64,000 bases of DNA from JBGSMF01 sp964651475. GTDB taxonomy: Bacteria > Chloroflexota > Anaerolineae > Fen-1058. The notes below the pieces were generated by a model. It made no database searches. It was not told the DNA's origin and was given only the letters and a program-made list of their open reading frames with translations. Below are positions 33,912 through 41,026 of this stretch, in pieces. Position 1 is the stretch's first letter. Each line of letters starts with the position of its first letter. A program made the position numbers and the translations under genes. The stretch spans positions 186,001-250,000 of the forward strand of contig CAZYXV010000001.1 of NCBI GenBank assembly GCA_964651475.1, in the 5' to 3' direction.

Positions 33912-35851
33912 TCGTTCTACTTGTAGACAATGATCTTGACTTTCTCAACACCCGCGCTGAGTTTTTGGAAAGGGCAGACTATCGCGTGTTAAAAGCATCC
34001 AATCTGGCCCAGGCGGAACAGCTTTTCCGCCAGGCTCACATTCACCTGGCCATCCTCGACATCCGCATGGTGGACGACGACGACGACAAGGATGTGTCTG
34101 GCCTTATGCTGGCCCGGTCGCCGGCTTTTCGCTCAATACCCAAAATCATCCTGACCGGCCGCCCGAGCTTTCAGGATGTACGCCAGGTGATGCGGCCTGC
34201 CTCAGACGGTCTGCCGGCAGCCGTGGGATTCCTTTCCAAGCAAGAAGGGCCAGAAGCTATGATTGAAGCAGTGCAAGAAGCCGTGGCCCAATACGTGCGC
34301 CTCAAGATGAGCCTGGCATTCCGCTGGCAAGGCGAGCGCGGCCCGCTTTCTTTCGCTCACCTGGTTTGCCTGGTCGAGCCTGACCTGGATAATGCTCATT
34401 TGCCGGAGCGGGCCGACGAAATACAAGATCTGTTCCGTAAACTTTACTACGATTACGACCAGGTGACTTGTGCAAAGCTGTTCTGGCGTGAGGCGAGCGG
34501 CGCTGCTTTAGGCATCCTGGCTTATGCCCAGGAAAAAGAGGATCAATTCATCGCCATCTATGGGCGGCCCGCCCAGGCAGAGCGGCGGCTGTATGCCCCG
34601 GGCTTGCCGGCCGAGGGCGCCGCCAAAACACTTGCCGCCGAAACGTCACATTTTGCCGCTGCGGCCTGGACAGTGAACGGAGCATATATCCAAGAACTGG
34701 AGACCTTTGCCACATTTTATAAGCAAAGATCCGAAAGGCAAATTCGCACAGCGATAGAATACCTTTTTCACACAGCATTGGCTCCGTGGTATCAACAAGG
34801 GCGTTCGGTTGAGGAGGAGGCGGGCCTGCCTCGCGTTTACGGCCAGCGGCTGAATCTCCAAGAGTTTTCCGAGTTCAAACTCAAGATGCAGGCATTGACG
34901 AAAGAGGCGCTGGCCTGCAACTTGGTGAGAGGTATGAACTGGTCATCTGACCAACTGCTCATCCAGTTTACAGGCGGGCGGACGGCGTCGTTTGCCGAGC
35001 CACTCTCTCGCCTGTACGACGATGACGTGTTTCCGGCTTCTCGCATCGTGTACGCAGCGACGCCAGGCTGTTTGGATGTTGGCACTATCCTGGTAGATCG
35101 CGCCGGGTGCGCCTGGCTTGCCGCTTGCGCCCAGGCAGAGCTGGCGCCCATCTGGCTGGATTTTGCCTCGCTCGAAACGGACATCCGTTTTAAGCTCGAA
35201 GCCGACGACCTGGAGGCGCTGTACGAGTTTGAGGAGCGGCTGCTCAAGGCCAATCATTTGGACGAGGCCATTTCTCCAGGCGACGTATTGCACGAACACA
35301 GGAAAATGTCGAGCGCAATCCAGGCCATCCGGCGGATGGCCTCGGAGCAGGCAGGGAATGAACTGGCGCCCTATTACATCAGCCTTTTCTTTTGCGCAAT
35401 CAAGGGGCTGGCTGCGTACGATCCGGCGCTGAGACACACCAGGGCTGAAATAGCCGCATGGCTCTATCGCCTTCTCCTGGCGGCGATGTTGTGTGAGAAA
35501 ATCGAGCAAATGAAAAGCGAATCTGCCAGCCTGACCTTGCGCGCCGGCGCAGAATTGTGCGTTGACCCGGTGAACCGCGAGGTGCGGATTGGGGAAAAAC
35601 AAATTGTGTTAACGGCTACAGAATTTGATCTGTTGCTTTACCTGTATCAGCACGCGGGCAAGCTGTGCAAGCGCCAGGACATTATGCGAGATGTTTTCCA
35701 CCTCGTAGACGCCAGCCGCAACGACCAAGACAGCCTGATCAATACAACCATGGGGCGCTTGCGTAAAAAGATCGAGCAGGATCCTGGCCGCCCGCAGTAC
35801 GTCGTGACCGTTCGCGGCGTGGGCTACAAGTTGATAACGCAACCCCAATAG
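33899..35851 (+). CDS. Response regulator: receiver + APH/TCAD9-like pseudokinase + PhoB-type winged helix
   Basis: The 650-residue protein has a receiver of the same subtype as its neighbour (LVDNDLDFLNTR; ILDIRMVDDDDD; SKQEGPEAM), then a large domain at about 150-455 and an OmpR/PhoB winged helix at about 545-650 (EFDLLLYLYQHAG; TTMGRLRKKIEQD; VRGVGYKL). The middle follows the aminoglycoside-phosphotransferase-like domain called TCAD9 that accompanies EADs. Its catalytic HGDxxxxN position reads PGCLDVGT (Cys391 for Asp), the metal-binding Asp of IDFA is Ala409, and the N-lobe Lys is Ile (FIAIYG). It should therefore be a pseudokinase acting as a binding or sensing domain. The 13-nt overlap implies coupling with the EAD gene. 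Confidence 0.83.
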   Translation: MSKIIVLLVDNDLDFLNTRAEFLERADYRVLKASNLAQAEQLFRQAHIHLAILDIRMVDDDDDKDVSGLMLARSPAFRSIPKIILTGRPSFQDVRQVMRPASDGLPAAVGFLSKQEGPEAMIEAVQEAVAQYVRLKMSLAFRWQGERGPLSFAHLVCLVEPDLDNAHLPERADEIQDLFRKLYYDYDQVTCAKLFWREASGAALGILAYAQEKEDQFIAIYGRPAQAERRLYAPGLPAEGAAKTLAAETSHFAAAAWTVNGAYIQELETFATFYKQRSERQIRTAIEYLFHTALAPWYQQGRSVEEEAGLPRVYGQRLNLQEFSEFKLKMQALTKEALACNLVRGMNWSSDQLLIQFTGGRTASFAEPLSRLYDDDVFPASRIVYAATPGCLDVGTILVDRAGCAWLAACAQAELAPIWLDFASLETDIRFKLEADDLEALYEFEERLLKANHLDEAISPGDVLHEHRKMSSAIQAIRRMASEQAGNELAPYYISLFFCAIKGLAAYDPALRHTRAEIAAWLYRLLLAAMLCEKIEQMKSESASLTLRAGAELCVDPVNREVRIGEKQIVLTATEFDLLLYLYQHAGKLCKRQDIMRDVFHLVDASRNDQDSLINTTMGRLRKKIEQDPGRPQYVVTVRGVGYKLITQPQ

Positions 35852-35867
35852 TTTAAAACGACAGACT

Positions 35868-35896
35868 TTGTAACACAATTGTCATATTTCGTTAAT
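35868..35896 (+). promoter_or_regulatory. Pho-box-like direct repeats (candidate operator)
   Basis: TTGTAAC, TTGTCAT and a weaker CGTTAAT follow each other with 4-nt spacers (11-bp period) 17 nt after the regulator gene stop. OmpR/PhoB-family regulators bind such arrays. The third copy is poor and no clear -10 box is seen. Confidence 0.35.
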
Positions 35897-36039
35897 TGAC
35901 CATCGTCCAATGCAATCTGTTTGCCTGCCAACTGCTTTCGCACAAACCGCATGTTATCGTACACTGGTCACAGAACAAGGATGATTCTGGGCAAAAAATC
36001 GGTGAGCTTGCACCGTCCAGCAGAAAGGAAAGGTAAACA

Positions 36040-36153
36040 ATGGACATGACTACAGTCTGCTATACCGGTCTCGTGATGGTCATTGCGCTGCCGCTTTTGG
36101 CCATACTCACCCGGGTGATCACGGCCTCTTCGGAAGATACAGAGTCCTGGTAA
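36040..36153 (+). CDS. 37-residue single-span membrane peptide
   Basis: A short frame with ATG at 36040 and AGAAAGGAAAGG upstream encodes 37 residues. A hydrophobic helix (about residues 8-27; YTGLVMVIALPLLAILTRVI) ends in a short acidic tail (ASSEDTESW). It is followed 61 nt later by a strong intrinsic terminator and lies directly after the pseudokinase regulator gene. It could be a membrane-acting peptide, for example an effector or a sensor partner of the regulator block, or a small subunit of something unrelated. No family is recognised. The ribosome site, span and terminator make translation likely. Confidence 0.6.
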   Translation: MDMTTVCYTGLVMVIALPLLAILTRVITASSEDTESW

Positions 36154-36214
36154 GCCAGGCCCCTTTCGCGCGCCGGGCATACCCCGGCGGCGATGAGTGC
36201 ACAGATCAGGGCAA

Positions 36215-36247
36215 GCGGCGCGGGAGACAATCCCGCGCCGCTTTTTT
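36215..36247 (+). terminator. Intrinsic terminator after the small membrane peptide
   Basis: A perfect 11-bp stem (GCGGCGCGGGA and its complement, 5-nt loop) runs directly into six T. Confidence 0.9.
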
Positions 36248-36324
36248 GGCCCCTTCGCGGCGAACGCGCGCTGGTTCAAGGATATGACAGGCAAGTACAT
36301 CATCGCGCCGCCATTTGATGGGTG

Positions 36325-36354
36325 TTGACCTATTTTTACTATCGGTGCTATAAT
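36325..36354 (+). promoter_or_regulatory. Sigma-70 promoter of the SPFH gene
   Basis: TTGACC (36325-36330) and a perfect TATAAT (36349-36354) are spaced 18 nt apart, about 120 nt before the ATG at 36477. Confidence 0.65.
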
Positions 36355-36476
36355 AAGTTCAAGCAGAGCAAAATTCAGCGACGTGTTCGCGGCTAACGTT
36401 TTGCGTCGCGGTGATATGTTAGCGTCGTGACGGGCGAGTGAAACATAACAAGTAAAAAGCAAGAAGGAGTAGAAAA

Positions 36477-37526
36477 ATGGCTCGAATTTTTGACGTAATC
36501 GAAAACACCAATGAAATGCGCGACACATTGGTGCAGCGCTTTCCCGAATCGGGGTCGGGCGATTTCCGGCTCGGCTCGCAGTTGATTGTGCGCGAAGGGC
36601 AGGCCGCCGTTTTTATGCGCGATGGCAAGGCGCTGGACACGTTTGGCCCGGGGCGCCACACCATCACCACTGCCAACGTGCCGCTGTTGACGGGGCTGCT
36701 GGGCACGGCGTTCAACAACCGCACCCCCTTCACTGCCGAGGTGTATTTCGTCAGCGCGCGCGAATTTCCGCAGATGAAGTGGGGCACGCCGCAGCCGGTG
36801 CCGGTGATGCACCCCGGCATCGGGTTGGGCGCCAGCCTGCTGCGTGCGTACGGCACATTCGGCATGCAAATCAACAACCCCCAGCAATTCGTCGCCCAGA
36901 TCGTCGGCGCGCAAGGCATGTACCAGTTCTCTGAAATCCGCGACCGCCTGGTGGGCACCATCCTCCAATCTATGCGCGACCTGCTGGGCGAGCTGAAAAA
37001 GTCCGCCTTTGAAATCCAGGGGCTGACCGAAGAAGTGGCCGCCGGCGTGCGCGCCAAAGCGCAAGACCGCTTCGAGGCGTTGGGCATCACGCTCAAAGCC
37101 TTTATCATCGAATCCATCACGCCCTCGGAATCCACCGCCGAAGACCTGCGCAAGATGGGGCTGATCGACATGCAGACCTACGCCCAACTGCAGGCCGCCG
37201 ACGCGATGCGCGACGCGGCCAAGCAGCAAGGCGGCGGGCTGGCCGGCGCGGGCGTGGGCCTGGGCGCCGGCATGAGCCTGGGGCAAATGATGACGGGCAT
37301 GATGGGCAGCGCGACGCAACCTGGCGCGCAGCAGCAACAAGCGGCGCCGCAAGCCGCTCCCGCCGTTATGCCAGACGTAATGAACCCTGCTCAGGCAGCC
37401 ACCTATCTGCAAGTGACCGAGGCCGACGTGATGCAAATGATCCAGTCCGGCCAGATCAAGGCCAAGCAAATCGGCGCGCAATTCCGCATCAGCAAAGCGG
37501 CGTTGGAAGAATTCCTCAAGAGTTAG
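36477..37526 (+). CDS. SPFH-domain protein with C-terminal excisionase-like HTH
   Basis: The 349-residue protein has an SPFH/band-7 core of the soluble YdjI-like type (about residues 20-245; QLIVREGQAAVFMRDGKALD, later FEALGITLKAFIIESI). A Gly/Met-rich linker (255-280), a Gln/Ala/Pro stretch and a MerR/excisionase-type helix-turn-helix at about 302-349 (NPAQAATYLQVTEADVMQMI then KQIGAQFRISKAALEEF) follow. There is no membrane span. SPFH proteins oligomerise into rings. The HTH at the end may bind DNA or, as in other fusions of this kind, peptides. Its ribosome site is AGAAGGAG. It has its own promoter and a bidirectional terminator. Confidence 0.85.
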   Translation: MARIFDVIENTNEMRDTLVQRFPESGSGDFRLGSQLIVREGQAAVFMRDGKALDTFGPGRHTITTANVPLLTGLLGTAFNNRTPFTAEVYFVSAREFPQMKWGTPQPVPVMHPGIGLGASLLRAYGTFGMQINNPQQFVAQIVGAQGMYQFSEIRDRLVGTILQSMRDLLGELKKSAFEIQGLTEEVAAGVRAKAQDRFEALGITLKAFIIESITPSESTAEDLRKMGLIDMQTYAQLQAADAMRDAAKQQGGGLAGAGVGLGAGMSLGQMMTGMMGSATQPGAQQQQAAPQAAPAVMPDVMNPAQAATYLQVTEADVMQMIQSGQIKAKQIGAQFRISKAALEEFLKS

Positions 37527-37559
37527 TAGACAAGTAACAAGTAGACAAGTAGACAAGTA

Positions 37560-37599
37560 ACAAGGCGCGGCGGCTGAATGTCAGCACGCCGCGCCTTGT
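37560..37599. terminator. Bidirectional terminator between SPFH and aminotransferase genes
   Basis: A perfect 12-bp stem (CAAGGCGCGGCG with CGCCGCGCCTTG) lies between two convergent genes. T-runs are short on both sides. Just upstream (37527-37562) is a low-complexity stretch of GTAGACAAGTAACAA units. Confidence 0.65.
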
Positions 37600-37618
37600 C
37601 GCGTCTCACCTTTTACGT

Positions 37619-38722
37619 TCAACGTTCAACTTTCCACTCCCGCACTGCCTTCGCCACTGCCCGCACCTGCTCCTCTGTCAGTTCGGGATACAGCGGCAAC
37701 GAAAGCACCTCGCGCGCGGCGCGTTCGGCTTGGGGGAATGAGCCGGCGTCGCCCAGGCGCCCCAGGTAGGCCGGCTGCAAGTGAATCGGCGCGGGGTAAT
37801 GAATCAGCGTTCCCACGCCGCGCTCTTTGAGATAAGCCTGCAACTGGTCACGGCGCGGATGGCGCACCACGTACAGGTGATAGACGTGCCGGCCATAAGG
37901 CGTTTCCTCGGGCAATTCCACCGGCCCGCCCGCCAACAAATCGTCGTACAACGCCACCCACTGGCGGCGACGGGCTGTATCGGCCTCCAGGTAGCGCAAT
38001 TTGACGCGCAAGATCGCCGCCTGCACTTCGTCCAGCCGCGTGTTCCACCCGGCGATTTCGCTGATGTAACGCAAGCGCCAACCGTATTGGCGCAACAGCC
38101 CTGCGCGCTCGGCTAATCCTGCGTCGTTTGTTGTCACCATCCCGCCATCGCCTATCGCGCCGAGGTTTTTGGTGGGGTAAAAGCTAAACGCCGCCATATC
38201 ACCCCAGCCCCCTACCCGCCTGTCACGATACGTCGCGCCGACGGCCTGCGCGCAATCTTCGACCACGCGCAGCGAGCGCCGTCGGGCTATCGCCAGGATG
38301 GGGTCGAGGTCGGCGGCCTGCCCATACAAATGCACGGGAATCACGGCCCTGGTGCGCGGCGTGATGGCCGCCTCGAACCGGTTAGGATCAAGGTTAAAGC
38401 TCTGCGGATCAATATCCACCAGTACGGGTAGCGCGCCGGTCACTTCGATAGCCGTCACAGTCGCCACGGCTGTGTGCGCCGGGGCAATCACCTCGTCGCC
38501 CGGCCCCACGCCGCACGCCGCCAGCGCCAGGTGCAGCGCCTCGGTGCCAGAGCCGACGCCGATAGCGTATTGTGCGCCAATGTACTGGGCAAACTCGCGC
38601 TCGAACGCCGCGCACTCGTCGCCCAAGATGTAACGCCCGCTTTCAAGCACGCGCGCTACGGCGGCGTCAATTTCGGTCTTGTGGGCCAGGTATTGAGCTT
38701 GAGGATTAGCTTGTGGGATCAT
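37619..38722 (-). CDS. DegT/DnrJ/EryC1/StrS family sugar aminotransferase
   Basis: The 367-residue PLP enzyme has the glycine loop GSGTEALHLAL near residue 58, the cofactor aspartate in VVEDCAQA (near 156) and the Schiff-base lysine Lys185 in SFYPTKNLGAIGDGG. These enzymes transfer an amino group to a keto-sugar nucleotide, giving amino-deoxy sugars for glycans. I use the ATG at 38722; the longer frame runs through non-coding low-complexity sequence. It lies just downstream of an NDP-sugar SDR gene on the same strand (41-nt gap), so the two probably act in one surface-sugar pathway. Confidence 0.9.
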   Translation of the reverse strand: MIPQANPQAQYLAHKTEIDAAVARVLESGRYILGDECAAFEREFAQYIGAQYAIGVGSGTEALHLALAACGVGPGDEVIAPAHTAVATVTAIEVTGALPVLVDIDPQSFNLDPNRFEAAITPRTRAVIPVHLYGQAADLDPILAIARRRSLRVVEDCAQAVGATYRDRRVGGWGDMAAFSFYPTKNLGAIGDGGMVTTNDAGLAERAGLLRQYGWRLRYISEIAGWNTRLDEVQAAILRVKLRYLEADTARRRQWVALYDDLLAGGPVELPEETPYGRHVYHLYVVRHPRRDQLQAYLKERGVGTLIHYPAPIHLQPAYLGRLGDAGSFPQAERAAREVLSLPLYPELTEEQVRAVAKAVREWKVER

Positions 38723-38763
38723 TACATACTCCGTATTGCGTATGGCGTATCGCGTATGGCATA

Positions 38764-39753
38764 TCACCAATAGTGCTCGCGGTACTGCCGGTAAAATTCG
38801 AGCGTGCGTTTCAGACCATCGCGCAAAGACACGCGGGGCGTCCACCCCAGCTTGCCGCGAATCCGGCGATAATCGGCGTAATAGTCGCCAATGTCAATCG
38901 TCTTGCGGCTGGGCGGAAAGGGAACGATGCGATACTCTCCGCTGCCGTTCAACTCGATCAGGCTGGCTGCCAGATCGCGCAGGTTGATGACCTCGTCACT
39001 GCCCAGGTTATAAATCTGGCCATTCGCCTCTTCGGCGGCGGCGCACAGCAACATAGCCTCTACCACGTCGTCCACATAGTTAAAATCGCGCACCTGCAAG
39101 CCGTCGCCAAACACCTCAATTGGCTCGCCGTCAATCAAACGCTTGATCCAGATGCCTAAAAAGGTCTGGCGCGCGTCCTTCACGCGCATGCGCGGCCCAT
39201 AGGTATTGGTCAGGCGCAGGCTGACGGCGCGGATGTTGTAGACGTTGTTGTATAAAATGTGATACCACTCGCCGGCCATCTTGTTGATGCCGTTAACGTC
39301 CGTGGGGTGCAGCAAGTGCCGCTCGTCCACCGGCAAATAATCGGGCTTGCCGTAAATCTGGCGCGTGCTGGCATAGACGATCTTGACGTTGGGATTGTGC
39401 TTGCGGCACGCTTCCAAAATCGCAAGCTGCGCGCGGCAATTGATCTCCAAATCGGTGTACGGGTCGCGCATCGAGTCGAGGTGGCTGGTCTGCCCGGCCA
39501 GGTTAAAAACGTAATCTTGCCCCTGCACCAGGTAATCCATGCTGTGCTCGTCGCGCACGTCGGCAATGTTCACCTTGAGCCTGTCTTCGTAGCCGGCAAT
39601 GTTGAACAGGCTGCCGCCGTATTCGGGGATGAGGCTATCCACCAGCACAACGCGCGCGCCCAATTCGCACAGGCGGATGCCCAGCGTGCTGCCGATAAAG
39701 CCCAGCCCGCCGGTGATGAGGATATGCTTGTCTGAAAATGGATTTTCAATCAT
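38764..39753 (-). CDS. NAD-dependent epimerase/dehydratase (extended SDR)
   Basis: The 329-residue protein has the Rossmann motif GGLGFIGS (residues 15-22), a cofactor aspartate in VVLVDS, the NLAGQTSH stretch and the YAST loop of nucleotide-sugar epimerases and 4,6-dehydratases. The catalytic YxxxK is altered: Lys158 is kept but the Tyr position is Asn154 (VNGINK). A C-terminal substrate domain has the usual GDGLQVRDFNYVDD signature. It is followed by the DegT aminotransferase and probably feeds it. The missing Tyr means either a relocated acid/base or a non-canonical reaction. Confidence 0.87.
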   Translation of the reverse strand: MIENPFSDKHILITGGLGFIGSTLGIRLCELGARVVLVDSLIPEYGGSLFNIAGYEDRLKVNIADVRDEHSMDYLVQGQDYVFNLAGQTSHLDSMRDPYTDLEINCRAQLAILEACRKHNPNVKIVYASTRQIYGKPDYLPVDERHLLHPTDVNGINKMAGEWYHILYNNVYNIRAVSLRLTNTYGPRMRVKDARQTFLGIWIKRLIDGEPIEVFGDGLQVRDFNYVDDVVEAMLLCAAAEEANGQIYNLGSDEVINLRDLAASLIELNGSGEYRIVPFPPSRKTIDIGDYYADYRRIRGKLGWTPRVSLRDGLKRTLEFYRQYREHYW

Positions 39754-39777
39754 AAGATAACTCTATTCCCAAAATAG

Positions 39778-39819
39778 CCCGAACAAGTTCGGGATTCCGG
39801 AGTCCTCAACTTGTTGAGG
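39778..39819. repeat. Pair of short palindromes
   Basis: CCCGAACAAGTTCGGG (39778-39793) and CCTCAACTTGTTGAGG (39804-39819) are two perfect 16-bp palindromes 10 nt apart. The second is followed by TATTTTTAG on the plus strand. They lie in the 151-nt space between two minus-strand genes and look like a REP-type unit. Confidence 0.6.
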
Positions 39820-39904
39820 TATTTTTAGCGTTGATAGAGAACGCAGCACTTGCCCGTTATCAACTGATGTTTCCTTTTGCGGGATTAGAGACACGCCCTT
39901 GAAC

Positions 39905-40930
39905 CTACTTGACCCCCAACTCGAGTGATAGGCTCCTGGGTTCAAACCCCAACTCTTTGTAAAATTCGATGGCGCGTGTGTTGGCAACATAAGCCGTCAC
40001 CGCGGCCCTTTGCGCGCCTTTTTGCTTTGCCCATTTCAAGAATTCACCGGCCAACTGCCTGCCCCCCCCTCGGCTTCGCCAATTCTGACGAATATACATG
40101 CTTTCCAGTTCCGCCATCTTGAGGGGCCTCAAGGTTCCGCCGTCCCAGAGATACCCTGCAAGATAGCCAATGACTGCCCCTTCTGTTGTTGCCAGAAGGC
40201 ATATACTGTCGTCGCCAGAGACCAATTTGGAAAAATGCTCGTGACCTCCCTCGTTTGGCCAATTGAGATTCATGTAGGGGTCACGCTGTCCCGCGTCTTC
40301 TTGAAAGAGGCCCAGGTTCAACTCGACAAGTGAGGCAATGTCATCCACGGTGGCCTTTCTGATTTGTATGCCGGTTTCTGCCAGCAGTGTCCGACGCATG
40401 ATGCTCACCGTTTGAGTCTTGTTCCCAAATGACCGCGGCTCTGTCTTGCGTACAAATTCAAATCCCATCCGGTTCCAAAACTTGTAGGCACGCTCATTGT
40501 CCTCTATGACCCCAAGCATGATAGCTTGCCCGCCATTCGCCCGCACATATTCAGCAAAACCCTGCACGACCACCTGGCCAAGGCCTTGAGAACGGGCCTC
40601 AGGTACAAATAAGAGCAGTCCAATCCACCAGGTTGTTTCATCTGGATACTGGCGTAATCCTTCAAGTAAACCAACCAAATCGTTCTGTTGGTTCAAGATG
40701 CCGAATACAAATTTGTCGTCAAGCGATTTTCCGGGCGGCGTGAATTGAAATACGTCTTCCTCTATTGCATTTGGATCTGCTGCATGGCCATCAACGAGAA
40801 GCATGTAATCCAGGCATTTCTCAAATAGCTCTTGAATTGCCTCGATGTCTTGAAGCGACAACGGACGCACTGAATAAGCCTGAAGGCCTGTGTCAAAGAC
40901 GGTTTCTGTTTTCAAAAGTGTCTCCTTCAA
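39905..40930 (-). CDS. Tandem GNAT acetyltransferase (two domains)
   Basis: The 341-residue protein joins two GNAT domains. The first is at about residues 18-175, with the acetyl-CoA loop in LLFVPEARSQGLGQVVVQGF. The second is at about 185-340, with ESMYIRQNWRSRGGGRQLAG. Each carries the V-x-x-x-x-RxxGxG/A signature and a following FWNRMGF or FYKELGF motif. It acetylates an amine on a small molecule or protein; the substrate is not predictable. It is probably transcribed alone; a palindrome pair follows it. Confidence 0.85.
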   Translation of the reverse strand: MKETLLKTETVFDTGLQAYSVRPLSLQDIEAIQELFEKCLDYMLLVDGHAADPNAIEEDVFQFTPPGKSLDDKFVFGILNQQNDLVGLLEGLRQYPDETTWWIGLLLFVPEARSQGLGQVVVQGFAEYVRANGGQAIMLGVIEDNERAYKFWNRMGFEFVRKTEPRSFGNKTQTVSIMRRTLLAETGIQIRKATVDDIASLVELNLGLFQEDAGQRDPYMNLNWPNEGGHEHFSKLVSGDDSICLLATTEGAVIGYLAGYLWDGGTLRPLKMAELESMYIRQNWRSRGGGRQLAGEFLKWAKQKGAQRAAVTAYVANTRAIEFYKELGFEPRSLSLELGVK

Positions 40931-41026
40931 TCCGTCCTATACTTCGACGATATCGCACGACTGGAAGAAACGTCCCGATTAAACGCCAAACGCCTCAATT
41001 ACGTGAAAACCTCTTTTAGCCCAACC

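Noticed and set aside
36393..37556. 387-codon minus-strand frame over the SPFH gene
   Set aside because: Shadow of the SPFH gene: His/Arg/Ala-rich translation, no ribosome site and no domain.
37527..37562. Short GTAGACAAGTAACAA repeats as CRISPR or attachment site
   Set aside because: Units of 7-16 bp without unique spacers; no integrase or cas genes nearby.
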